A stretch of 16,267 nucleotides of DNA from Bacteroidota bacterium (GCA_023399675.1 JAEWOM010000233.1:1-16267); one strand, 5' to 3'. Positions 7,937 to 15,239 are shown, counted from the stretch's first letter. Translations and numbers: made by a program. The notes: generated by a model from the sequence alone, not told the origin.

Positions 7937-8197
7937 TTACATCGACTGTACGTCAGATTTTACCTCGTCAATTTTATTTTCAGCCTGGTTGGTGTACTGG
8001 TTAGCCTTTCTCTCAACCTGCGAAGCTACGTCATTAGCTTTGTTTTTCAAATCTCCGCTCCATTTGTTAATGTTATCTTTAGCGGTGTTCAGTTTATCTT
8101 TTACTGCCTGCTTTTCTTCAGGTGATGAGTTTTTGTATCTCCAATAAGCTACAGCACCTAGTCCCAGTAAAGCGAGCAATCCATTTTTAGTTTTCAT
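7937..8197 (-). CDS. Small membrane-anchored amphipathic-helix protein (YtxH-like)
   Basis: The 86-residue protein has a hydrophobic N-terminus (NGLLALLGLGAVAYW, residues 5-19), followed by a strongly charged, Lys/Asp/Glu/Asn-rich segment from 24 to 86 with helix-forming heptad-like spacing (KDKLNTAKDNINKWSGDL, VERKANQYTNQAENKI). This layout resembles YtxH or LEA-like stress proteins; I do not recognise a specific family. The start is ATG 8197, which directly precedes the hydrophobic segment and has AGAGAA upstream; a longer frame to 8278 would run through a promoter-like region and adds an atypical sequence. It is convergent with the methyltransferase gene and shares its terminator. Confidence 0.7.
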   Translation of the reverse strand: MKTKNGLLALLGLGAVAYWRYKNSSPEEKQAVKDKLNTAKDNINKWSGDLKNKANDVASQVERKANQYTNQAENKIDEVKSDVQSM

Positions 8198-8251
8198 TTC
8201 TCTGATTTTATATGTTAATATTAATTGTTGTGTCAGTAGATGTAATAATTG

Positions 8252-8267
8252 TGCCACTGCAATGCCA
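8252..8267 (-). promoter_or_regulatory. Possible sigma-54-like promoter / direct repeat
   Basis: On the minus strand TGGCATTGCAGTGGCA has GG and GC separated by exactly 10 bases and resembles TGGCACG-N4-TTGCW, with mismatches at three specified positions. It would start transcription near 8241, about 44 nt before the small gene. The same bases also form a direct repeat, TGCCACTG at 8252-8259 and 8263-8270 on the plus strand, so a repressor site is an alternative. No TAnnTTTG box is present here. Confidence 0.3.
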
Positions 8268-8285
8268 CTGACTTTCAAAATTCTG

Positions 8286-9320
8286 CTAAAAAATTATACA
8301 ATTATTTAAATGTGGATTAGGAGCACGAAGGTGACAGATTCTTACCGGTGACTCACCTGCTCTCCGCTCTCGCTTTTTTGCACAGCCGCAAACATTCCGG
8401 AGCATGCAAAAAGAGCTCAGACAAATGCTGCGATCAGGGCTATGTTGAGGTTTTTGCTTTCTTAGACGCAGAAATTTATACTCGAAAATTTCGAACTGCT
8501 CGCCGTCAAACGAAGCGAAGACCATCTTCGGATAGCTATCCATATGAAATAGGTTTCCGTTGCGGTCCACGGCAATCGCGCCGGCAAAACCGTCGATTTC
8601 TTTCAGTTCGGCAAATGTTTTCTCAAATGCCTGTTCCAGACTCATTCCGTCCGAAACGCGCGTGACAATTTTTGCTGCCGTGGCATTGCTCACAATATCT
8701 TCCCCGACTCCGGTGCAGCTTACTGCACAATATGAGTTTGCGTAGTTTCCTGCAACTGTTGCACTGTCGGAAATTCTGCCAACGATCTCAAATCCTTTAC
8801 CGCCGGTAGAAGTGGCGGCCGCGAGTTTCCCCTGTGCATCTATCGCGACACATCCTACGGTTCCCAATCCGCCGTTTTTCAGTTTTTCCTCATATTCAGC
8901 CCTGCGTTGCGGAATTTCTGTAGAAAAATCAGCAAAACCCTGCTTAGAAGCGTATTTCTTCGCTCCGCTGCCACCCAAAACACGGTCTTCTTCTTTCATT
9001 AACGTTTGTGCGACTTCAATCGGATTTTTTACCTCTTCAATATTGATCACCCCACTGAATTTCTGGGTTTCTCCGTTCATGAGTGAAGCACTCATCCGGA
9101 TCACGCCGTCGCTTTGTATCTGCGAGCCGATTCCGGCATTGTATAAGGCATCGTCTTCCAGAAGAGTTACGGCATATACCACGGTTTGTTCAGCGGTATG
9201 CGTTTGTAAATATTCGAAAGATTTCTGCGCGATTTCTTTCAGGGACTGCTGTTTGGCTGTCTTCGTTTCATTGCTCTGGCTGCTTTCAGAAAAAAATCCG
9301 CCGTGTATAATAAGTTTCAT
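8286..9320 (-). CDS. Isoaspartyl peptidase / plant-type L-asparaginase, abnormal C-terminus
   Basis: The 344-residue product is an Ntn-hydrolase that autocleaves before a threonine and hydrolyses beta-aspartyl dipeptides. Visible are NAGIGS (61-66), the nucleophile T154 in GGLGTVGCVAID, substrate-binding GRISDS (R182, D185) and CTGVGED (202-208). The enzyme core ends near residue 282 (FEIFEYK). Residues 284-344 are rich in Arg, Lys and Cys and look like translated non-coding DNA. One extra A after the AAA at 8475-8477 (minus strand) would instead give EYK-ISASKKAKTST and a stop at 8440-8442, a 293-residue protein. The start is ATG 9320 (MKLIIHGG); an upstream extension to 9374 is unlikely. 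It lies 63 bp after the cyanophycinase gene, and its likely substrate is beta-Asp-Arg from cyanophycin. Confidence 0.85.
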   Translation of the reverse strand: MKLIIHGGFFSESSQSNETKTAKQQSLKEIAQKSFEYLQTHTAEQTVVYAVTLLEDDALYNAGIGSQIQSDGVIRMSASLMNGETQKFSGVINIEEVKNPIEVAQTLMKEEDRVLGGSGAKKYASKQGFADFSTEIPQRRAEYEEKLKNGGLGTVGCVAIDAQGKLAAATSTGGKGFEIVGRISDSATVAGNYANSYCAVSCTGVGEDIVSNATAAKIVTRVSDGMSLEQAFEKTFAELKEIDGFAGAIAVDRNGNLFHMDSYPKMVFASFDGEQFEIFEYKFLRLRKQKPQHSPDRSICLSSFCMLRNVCGCAKKRERRAGESPVRICHLRAPNPHLNNCIIF

Positions 9321-9383
9321 GGACTGTAAATTTGGAATTTGATTATAAAAAAAAATGCAGCAATTCTGCCGCACTGTTTATAT

Positions 9384-10271
9384 TCAGCTGTCGCTGGGCA
9401 ACGGACTGTACTGCGAATTGACGATACTGAGGTCTTTGGTTTTCAGATCGAAATAATCGTTACGGCTCATGACGTGAACCACCAGATTATCGATGGAAAT
9501 AGGTTCTCCAAGATTTACCATCGTCAGGTTGGTGTCTTTTATAAAACGGCCGTCCACCAAAATAACCAGCCCGGAACCAACCGCGGTCATCCTGTCGCCC
9601 TGTATAAATAAACCGGTGTCTTCACCCAGACCGATTCCGAGCGTTCTTGGATTATTGACCACCGCCTGAAACAATCTTCCGATTCTTCCGCGCTGCACGA
9701 AGTGTGTATCTACAATCACATTATCGATAAAGCCCAGTCCCTGTGTGGTTTTTATTTCACCTTTTAACAGTGCTTCACTGCTCGATCCCTGATAAATCAT
9801 ATTTTCCGAAGATGCGGCCGCACCGGCAGATGTTCCGGCATAAACGAAATCGGTTTCCTGATATTTTACAAGAATGGCTTCGTGAAATCGGGTGCCTCCC
9901 AGAATGGAAGTCAGGCGCAGCTGATCGCCCCCGGTAAACATCACGACGTCAGCAGCATTTGCTCTGGCTACAATCTGATCAGAATTTGCCTGCTCACGGT
10001 TCTGAATGTCCAGAATATTGACGTTTTTAGCGCCAAGATGCTCGAAAGCCCTTTTGTATTCCGGGCCTACAATCTGTGGAATTTGGGATGCCGTGGTAAT
10101 TACTTCAATGACAGACTCTTCCTTCAGCCGGCTTTCATTGATAATCTTTCGGAGGATTCCGCGCTCGAAAAAATTAAGATTTTTCTCTACATTTTGGTCA
10201 AAAGCGGCTTCTGTAAAGCTGCCTTTATTCACGGCTCCGCCTACGATCATTAATTTTCCCACTGGTTTCAT
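9384..10271 (-). CDS. cphB: Cyanophycinase
   Basis: The 295-residue serine peptidase (family S51) cuts cyanophycin, the storage polymer of a poly-Asp backbone with Arg side chains, into beta-Asp-Arg dipeptides. The sequence starts KPVGKLMIVGGAV and shows FTGGDQ (112-117), the nucleophile elbow GTSAGAA with S148, GLGFIDN and DTHF with H190, and GIGLGEDTG (212-220), all typical of the family. There is no signal peptide, so this is an intracellular form. The start is ATG 10271; a TTG at 10280 is inside the promoter box. It is divergent from cphA and followed by the isoaspartyl peptidase gene on the same strand, so the two degradative genes probably form one operon. Confidence 0.92.
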   Translation of the reverse strand: MKPVGKLMIVGGAVNKGSFTEAAFDQNVEKNLNFFERGILRKIINESRLKEESVIEVITTASQIPQIVGPEYKRAFEHLGAKNVNILDIQNREQANSDQIVARANAADVVMFTGGDQLRLTSILGGTRFHEAILVKYQETDFVYAGTSAGAAASSENMIYQGSSSEALLKGEIKTTQGLGFIDNVIVDTHFVQRGRIGRLFQAVVNNPRTLGIGLGEDTGLFIQGDRMTAVGSGLVILVDGRFIKDTNLTMVNLGEPISIDNLVVHVMSRNDYFDLKTKDLSIVNSQYSPLPSDS

Positions 10272-10277
10272 ACCCTG

Positions 10278-10285
10278 CAAATTTA
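10278..10285 (-). promoter_or_regulatory. Bacteroidetes -7 box of cphB
   Basis: The minus strand reads TAAATTTG, matching TAnnTTTG. Only 6 bases separate it from the ATG at 10271, so the transcript would be leaderless or nearly so. A clear -33 element was not found. Confidence 0.45.
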
Positions 10286-10325
10286 AAAAAATAATTAAAC
10301 CGCAGTTTTACATTTATAATAAGAT

Positions 10326-10364
10326 CACCTCGGTTCTTTATACAATTTGGCGGCAAATGAGGTG
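10326..10364. promoter_or_regulatory. Inverted repeat in the cphB-cphA intergenic region
   Basis: CACCTC at 10326-10331 and GAGGTG at 10359-10364 form a 6-bp inverted repeat with a 27-bp gap, in the middle of the 198-bp divergent region. It could be an operator controlling both directions. The arms are short, so chance is possible. The rest of the region holds the two -7 boxes and AT-rich DNA. Confidence 0.25.
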
Positions 10365-10412
10365 TAAAATTATTTTTTTTCGTGCGCTGTCTTACAATTA
10401 CTGTTTTTATTT

Positions 10413-10420
10413 TATCTTTG
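10413..10420 (+). promoter_or_regulatory. Bacteroidetes -7 box of cphA
   Basis: TATCTTTG matches TAnnTTTG, giving a predicted start near 10425 and a leader of about 45 nt before ATG 10470. This is a longer leader than for the divergent cphB. Confidence 0.55.
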
Positions 10421-10469
10421 GTAGTGCACTGCTGTACTTCCTAAGGCAGGAGATATCAATCGTATTTAT

Positions 10470-13097
10470 ATGAAAATAGAGAAAATACAGGCTTTACGCG
10501 GTCCCAATATCTGGAGTATCCGTCGAAAAAAATTAATTCAAATGAGGCTCGATCTGGAGGAACTGGAGCAGTTTCCTACCAATAAAATCGAAGGTTTTCG
10601 CGAAAGAATCGAACAGCTGATTCCGTCACTTTATACGCACCGCTGCAGCGAAGGTGTTGATGGCGGACTTTTTCACCGCATTGAAATCGGAACCTGGATG
10701 GGGCATGTCATCGAGCACATTGCACTCGAAATTCAAACTCTTGCAGGAATGGATACCGGTTTTGGCAGAACACGTGAAACCAAAACCCCCGGCGTTTATA
10801 ATGTAGTGTTCAGTTATCTGGAAGAAAGTGCCGGTTTATTTGCGGGTGAAGAATCGGTAAGAATTGCACAGGCACTTGTAGATGGCACGGATTACGATCT
10901 CGATGCCTGCATACAGAAACTGAAAGAAATCCGTGAAAAAGTACGTTTGGGTCCGTCCACAGGAAGTATTGTGGAAGAGGCTGTCGCTCGTCGTATACCC
11001 TGGATCAGGCTCGGGAAAAATTCTCTTGTGCAGTTGGGTTACGGTGTCCATCAGCAACGCTTTCAGGCAACCATTACCGGAAAAACGAGTTCTATAGCTG
11101 TTGATATCGCCTGCAATAAAGAAGCAACAAAAAAAATGCTGGAAGAAGCCGCTATTCCTGTTCCGTCCGGTGGACTGGCGCAGGATGAAAATGATCTTCG
11201 AAGCATTATCAACCGCATCGGATATCCGATTGTGCTAAAACCATTGACCGGAAACCATGGACGCGGACAGTCAATTAACGTGGGCGACTGGGAAACTGCC
11301 GCAGAAGGCTTGCAGCATGCACAGATGATTTCATCTAAAGTAATCGTTGAAAAATATATTACCGGTTACGATTTCCGTGTGCTCGTTATCAATCATAAAC
11401 TGGTGGCTGCAGCACGCAGGGTTCCTGCGAATGTTGTCGGGGATGGCGAGAGTAGCCTGCAGGATATAATTGACCGAGAAAACCAGAATCCGAGAAGGGG
11501 TTACGGACACGAAAATGTGCTTACCGAAATTGCGGTTGACAAAGATACCTCGGAACTGCTGGAAAAACTTGGATACACGCTGCAAACCGTTCCGCAGAAA
11601 GGAGAAGTGGTATACCTGAAGTCCACAGCCAATCTTTCTACCGGAGGGACATCGATTGACGTTACAGAGATGGTGCATCCGGAAATTGTAACGATGTGCG
11701 AACGTATTTCCAAAATTATCGGGCTCGATGTCTGCGGTATCGATATTATGGCAGAAAACCTTACTCAACCGTTAAAAGAAAGTGGTGGAGCAATTCTGGA
11801 AGTGAATGCAGCGCCGGGATTCAGAATGCATCTTGCGCCAAGTGAAGGCTTGCCGAGAAATGTTGCAGCTCCAGTTGTGGATATGCTTTATCCGCCGGGG
11901 AAACCGTTCACGATTCCGATTATTGCCGTAACAGGCACGAACGGAAAAACAACAACTACGCGCCTGATCTCTCATATTGTAAAAAATAACGGTTACCGCG
12001 TCGGTTTCACGACGTCAGATGGAATCTATATTCAGAATACTATGCTCACGAAAGGGGATACTACAGGTCCGTTATCTGCTGAATTCATCCTGAAAGATCC
12101 GACCGTGGAATTTGCAGTGCTCGAAACGGCACGCGGCGGAATTCTGCGTTCGGGATTGGGTTATTCAAACTGCGACATCGGCGTGCTCACCAACATCAAA
12201 GAGGATCATTTGGGACTGAACGATATTCATAACCTGAAAGATCTGACGAAAGTGAAACGCGTGGTTCTGGATAGCGTTAAAAAGGACGGCTGGTGCGTCC
12301 TGAATGCTGACGATGAATATTCGATGAAAATTGTGAATGATCTCGATGCGAAGGTGGCGGTGTTCAGTCTGGATGAAAACAATCCGTACATCCGAAAATA
12401 TTCACGGGAAGGAAAGATTACTTGTGTGTTTGAGGAAGGCTATGTTACGATAAAGAAAGGCGACTGGAAAATCCGGATTGCAAAAGTGAACAACATCCCG
12501 ATCACAATGGAGGGTAAAGCGCGTTTCATGATTGCCAATGTACTCGCTGCAAGTCTTGCGACCTATCTTTATGGATTTGCAATCGAAGATATCGCCAACA
12601 GTTTGCGGACTTTTATCCCGAGTGCACAGCTTACGCCGGGCAGACTGAACGTCTTCAAATTCAAGAATTTTAAAGTGATGATTGACTTCGCTCACAATCC
12701 GGCCGGTTATGAAGCCATTGAAGATTACCTGGCGAACGTGGAAAGTCCTAAAAAAATCGGAATTATAAGTGGAGTCGGTGACCGCAGGGATGAAGACATC
12801 AAAGAATGCGGCAAAATTGCCGGCAGAATGTTCGATCATATCATCATACGCAATGAAAAACACCTACGCGGAAGAACGGAAGAAGAAATTAATGCATTGG
12901 TGATTGAAGGAATTCAGTCGGCAGGTATGAATACGAGTTTCGAAATTATTCCTAAAGAAATTGAAGCATTGAAACACGCGATGAGCCTAGCCGAAGACGG
13001 CACTTTCATCACAGCATTGAGCGATGTTATTTCAAATGCAATCGATTTGGTTCAGGATTATCAGAACCGGGAGCTGATGGAGGAAAAAATTCAGTAA
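10470..13097 (+). CDS. cphA: Cyanophycin synthetase
   Basis: This enzyme makes cyanophycin from Asp and Arg without a ribosome, using ATP for each addition. The 875 residues match the usual 870-900. Three parts are visible: an N-terminal domain (1-160, with HVIEHIALEIQTLAG), an ATP-grasp domain (about 215-480; VLKPLTGNHGRGQ with K257, and ILEVNAAPGFRMH) that adds Asp, and a Mur-ligase-like domain with P-loop TGTNGKTTTT (488-497, K493), ETARGGILR and DFAHNPAGY (739-747) that adds Arg. All hallmark motifs are intact. The gene is divergent from cyanophycinase and ends at a strong terminator, so it is likely monocistronic. Such genes are known from several non-cyanobacterial groups. Granules would be cytoplasmic. 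Confidence 0.95.
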   Translation: MKIEKIQALRGPNIWSIRRKKLIQMRLDLEELEQFPTNKIEGFRERIEQLIPSLYTHRCSEGVDGGLFHRIEIGTWMGHVIEHIALEIQTLAGMDTGFGRTRETKTPGVYNVVFSYLEESAGLFAGEESVRIAQALVDGTDYDLDACIQKLKEIREKVRLGPSTGSIVEEAVARRIPWIRLGKNSLVQLGYGVHQQRFQATITGKTSSIAVDIACNKEATKKMLEEAAIPVPSGGLAQDENDLRSIINRIGYPIVLKPLTGNHGRGQSINVGDWETAAEGLQHAQMISSKVIVEKYITGYDFRVLVINHKLVAAARRVPANVVGDGESSLQDIIDRENQNPRRGYGHENVLTEIAVDKDTSELLEKLGYTLQTVPQKGEVVYLKSTANLSTGGTSIDVTEMVHPEIVTMCERISKIIGLDVCGIDIMAENLTQPLKESGGAILEVNAAPGFRMHLAPSEGLPRNVAAPVVDMLYPPGKPFTIPIIAVTGTNGKTTTTRLISHIVKNNGYRVGFTTSDGIYIQNTMLTKGDTTGPLSAEFILKDPTVEFAVLETARGGILRSGLGYSNCDIGVLTNIKEDHLGLNDIHNLKDLTKVKRVVLDSVKKDGWCVLNADDEYSMKIVNDLDAKVAVFSLDENNPYIRKYSREGKITCVFEEGYVTIKKGDWKIRIAKVNNIPITMEGKARFMIANVLAASLATYLYGFAIEDIANSLRTFIPSAQLTPGRLNVFKFKNFKVMIDFAHNPAGYEAIEDYLANVESPKKIGIISGVGDRRDEDIKECGKIAGRMFDHIIIRNEKHLRGRTEEEINALVIEGIQSAGMNTSFEIIPKEIEALKHAMSLAEDGTFITALSDVISNAIDLVQDYQNRELMEEKIQ

Positions 13098-13110
13098 CAT
13101 GACAGACAAA

Positions 13111-13136
13111 GGCGCCTTTTTTGGGCGCCCTTTTTT
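13111..13136. terminator. Intrinsic terminator after cphA
   Basis: GGCGCC at 13111-13116 pairs with GGCGCC at 13124-13129 around a 7-base loop (TTTTTTG), followed by C and six T. An AAA run before the stem may allow it to act on the minus strand too, where the LuxR-type gene converges from the right. Confidence 0.85.
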
Positions 13137-13157
13137 ATTTTTCTAATTCCTTGAAAT

Positions 13158-13934
13158 TTAAATAAAACCATCCTCATATGCTTTGCGAATCAGTTCTGAA
13201 CTGTTTTTACAGGATGATTTGGCCAGCAGATGTTTGCGGTGCGTTCTTACGGTGTGTTCGGAAATTTTCAGGTGCTTCGATATTTCCACGGCAGACATTC
13301 CTTTGGCGATTAGCGACAGAACTTCTATTTCGCGATGTGTAAGGACCGTTTTGTGTGGAGGCACTCCATTGTCTGAACGGTAATAGAGCTCGTGATAATC
13401 GTCCCGCCCGCCAATTCCGATAACCAGTGCCGTGTACGGATTGCTGTGAGTTAAGTGCTGAATATTGGTGTGGATATTAATCGCCTGCTGCACTTTTCCT
13501 TCCTTACAGACCATGGTGTGAATCGCCTGGTGGTGAAACAGTTCATAGTTAATTCTCCTGGTTTTCATTCGGAAGCAGTAACTTGATTTCAGATGAAGCA
13601 AATGTTCGGGCGCGATTTCACGGATTTTCTGATAGCACATTTCTTCCGCAGCAATGACAAAAGGGATGTCATCGGGATGGATCAGAGCTATGATGTCCGA
13701 CAGATTAGTAGGATATCTTCGCAGTCCGTGCATGGCAAGGATGTTCTCGTTAAGGTGGGAAACCGTGCTGTTCGGCACATCCAGAATGTAATAATAATAG
13801 TGGCCGAGTGAAAAAAAATCGGCAAACAGGTCTTCAATTGTCGGTGAGTCAAGTTTCGAAGGTTTACTGGTAAAAACTTCAGGATTGTTTTTCCACACCT
13901 CCATTAACGGATGTGTATTATTTTCAGTCATCAT
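13158..13934 (-). CDS. LuxR-type transcriptional regulator with PAS-like sensor domain
   Basis: The 258-residue protein has an N-terminal region (about 30-180) that looks like a PAS fold: YYYILDVPNSTVSHLNENI, then LIHPDDIPFV (the PAS-typical HPDD) and a later FRMKTRR/FHHQAIHT segment. The C-terminal 65 residues are a LuxR/GerE helix-turn-helix: LTHREIEVLSLIAKGMSAVEISKHL and ISEHTVRTHRKHLLAK. There is no receiver domain, so it is not a classical response regulator; the PAS-like domain may bind a ligand. The start is the ATG pair at 13931-13934; the first 16 codons of the longer frame lie in the promoter region. It is divergent from the gene at 14041. Its targets cannot be read from the sequence. 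Confidence 0.82.
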   Translation of the reverse strand: MMTENNTHPLMEVWKNNPEVFTSKPSKLDSPTIEDLFADFFSLGHYYYYILDVPNSTVSHLNENILAMHGLRRYPTNLSDIIALIHPDDIPFVIAAEEMCYQKIREIAPEHLLHLKSSYCFRMKTRRINYELFHHQAIHTMVCKEGKVQQAINIHTNIQHLTHSNPYTALVIGIGGRDDYHELYYRSDNGVPPHKTVLTHREIEVLSLIAKGMSAVEISKHLKISEHTVRTHRKHLLAKSSCKNSSELIRKAYEDGFI

Positions 13935-13949
13935 GTGTTTAGTTTTGTG

Positions 13950-13957
13950 TAAAAGTA
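13950..13957 (-). promoter_or_regulatory. Weak -7 box of the LuxR-type gene
   Basis: The minus strand reads TACTTTTA, one base from TAnnTTTG, with TTTG at 13980-13983 about 22 bp upstream as a possible -33 element. It would give a leader of about 10 nt. Confidence 0.35.
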
Positions 13958-14015
13958 CTAAATTTTTGATAAAAAATACCAAAAATGAGGTATTGATTGA
14001 ATATTATGCTTCGCT

Positions 14016-14023
14016 TATATTTG
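14016..14023 (+). promoter_or_regulatory. Bacteroidetes promoter of the 14041 gene
   Basis: TATATTTG matches TAnnTTTG, and TTG at 13993-13995 lies 20 bp upstream in the -33 position. The predicted leader is about 12 nt. Confidence 0.5.
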
Positions 14024-14040
14024 AGGTAAAACTAAAAACT

Positions 14041-14871
14041 ATGAAGACTATCCTTTTAACAGCGGTATTTTTACTGATGCCTTTTTCGCTAATTGCGCAA
14101 CAAACTGATTTGAAAACAGGTGGTAATTATTACTTTGATTTTCTTTCAAAATCTGAACTTGATAGTTTGGCAGTTGATATAGTTGATTCAGAATTTGATT
14201 TTAATCAAGCGAAAAACTATTTGAATGGTACAGATTATAAGATTACTATAAAAAAAATAGTAGGTAACAGAGTTTACTTCACATTTTGGAATTTTCTAGC
14301 TGCAAATGATAATATAGATGAGGTTATTAACGGTTCGTCATCTCTATCTCAAAAATCTCAGACAAATAAAGATTCAAATGGAACTAGAGCTACCTATATT
14401 TTGCCGGTGGAAGTATTTAAACAATCAACTAAGCCGTACTACAACAGAGTTGTTTGGAGAGTGGGAGCTTTTACTGTTCCTTTCAAGTTAAGATTAGAAA
14501 AATTTGCGTTTGATTCTAATGTAAATTTAGGAGTTAATTTAGGTGCAAAAATTCGCTTTAGTAGAAAGGTAAAGAGTAGCTATGCCCTTGAACCAATACT
14601 CGGCATTTCTTTAGCAAGTATCAAACTAGATGGAGAAAATAGCACTGCTTTTGAAAGTACAACATTGAGTGCCTTTTCTTCTAACCTTGGAGTATTAATG
14701 CATTTAACGGAAAGTATTAATATGGGTCTAACGTGTGGCTTAGATTTTTTATCGAATAACGATCAACAAAAATATAGATGGATTCATAATGGGAAACCAT
14801 GGCTTGGAATAGGGATTAACGTCGCATTAGGGAATAATGATGAAATTGATGGAAAGGTAAGTTCAAATTAA
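14041..14871 (+). CDS. Secreted protein of unknown function, possible outer-membrane beta-barrel
   Basis: The 276-residue protein has a signal peptide at 1-20 (MKTILLTAVFLLMPFSLIAQ). I do not recognise its family. The N-terminal third is polar (GNYYFDFLSKSELDSLAVDI); a Ser/Asn-rich linker lies near 100-120. From about 135 the sequence alternates polar and hydrophobic residues in short segments (RVGAFTVPFKLRLEKFAF, NLGVNLGAKIRF, SYALEPILGISLASIKL, SINMGLTCGLDFL), ending WLGIGINVALG, which fits a small beta-barrel of the outer-membrane type. A longer frame back to 13885 is rejected because the signal peptide and promoter fix ATG 14041. The gene is visibly more AT-rich than its neighbours, suggesting recent acquisition. 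Confidence 0.7.
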   Translation: MKTILLTAVFLLMPFSLIAQQTDLKTGGNYYFDFLSKSELDSLAVDIVDSEFDFNQAKNYLNGTDYKITIKKIVGNRVYFTFWNFLAANDNIDEVINGSSSLSQKSQTNKDSNGTRATYILPVEVFKQSTKPYYNRVVWRVGAFTVPFKLRLEKFAFDSNVNLGVNLGAKIRFSRKVKSSYALEPILGISLASIKLDGENSTAFESTTLSAFSSNLGVLMHLTESINMGLTCGLDFLSNNDQQKYRWIHNGKPWLGIGINVALGNNDEIDGKVSSN

Positions 14872-14876
14872 CTGAT

Positions 14877-14913
14877 TTCTTAATCTATATTCTTCAAATG
14901 AATGAATTAAGAA
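14877..14913 (+). other. AT-rich hairpin after the 14041 gene
   Basis: TTCTTAAT at 14877-14884 pairs with ATTAAGAA at 14906-14913, with an inner ATTC/GAAT pairing (14889-14892 with 14900-14903). It starts 5 bp after the stop codon. No T-run follows, so it is a 3' hairpin rather than a typical terminator. Confidence 0.4.
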
Positions 14914-14924
14914 GTCCTTGTGAT

Positions 14925-14945
14925 TGTCAAGACGATAGCTTGACA
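14925..14945. repeat. Inverted repeat TGTCAAG-N7-CTTGACA
   Basis: A perfect 7-bp inverted repeat with a 7-base loop in the gene-poor stretch between 14872 and 15243. It lacks a T-tract and could be an operator or a hairpin. The rest of this 372-bp stretch holds the preceding hairpin, a coding-like remnant at 15037-15117 and a short tandem repeat; no complete gene is apparent. Confidence 0.4.
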
Positions 14946-15036
14946 GGTTGAGCAGATTACAAGTTTTTAAGATTCAGAGGCATGGGAAAATTCTGTTTAA
15001 AATGTAAAGCATTATATTTTTACTGAACTTAGTTAG

Positions 15037-15117
15037 GACGAGTATGGCGCAGTTTTCGGAGAAAATTTGGCAAGAACGCTTGCTTATGACGATTTTTCCG
15101 TTATCGCTAAATATTAG
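15037..15117 (+). pseudogene. Short coding-like remnant
   Basis: Reading from 15037 gives 26 residues with a protein-like composition (DEYGAVFGENLARTLAYDDF, then SVIAKY and a stop at 15115-15117). The codon just before is TAG, and no start codon is in this frame. It could be the last codons of a decayed gene. An overlapping ATG frame at 15044-15130 encodes 28 residues (MAQFSEKIWQERLL...) and is an alternative small ORF. Neither is recognised. Confidence 0.25.
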
Positions 15118-15218
15118 TCACATTAAATGAGACTTATCGGCTTAGAGGTTGGGATTTGTGGAAAACCCGATTTTTTTTCCTTTTTATTTTCCGGTATTTT
15201 TACATTCGATTTAAATCT

Positions 15219-15239
15219 CAAATTTCAAATTTCAAATCA
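15219..15239. repeat. Short CAAATTT tandem repeat before dnaE
   Basis: Three 7-base units, CAAATTT, CAAATTT and CAAATCA, end 5 bp before the dnaE start codon, in what should be the 5' leader. A TATTTTTA at 15195-15202 is a possible weak -7 box. Confidence 0.45.

Noticed and set aside
8198..8278. Longer N-terminus of the small membrane protein
   Set aside because: The extra 27 residues do not fit a signal or membrane segment and cross the promoter-like repeat; ATG 8197 directly precedes the hydrophobic helix.
8252..8360. Cobalamin riboswitch suggested by GCCACTG motifs
   Set aside because: The other conserved boxes of that riboswitch are absent and no gene lies downstream on that strand.
8812..9342. 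176-residue plus-strand frame opposite the isoaspartyl peptidase
   Set aside because: It is antisense to a gene with intact catalytic motifs; its Ser/Cys/Phe-rich composition is typical of a shadow frame.
13885..14040. 52-residue extension of the 14041 protein
   Set aside because: It would bury a clear signal peptide, overlap the divergent LuxR-type gene and run through the TATATTTG promoter box.
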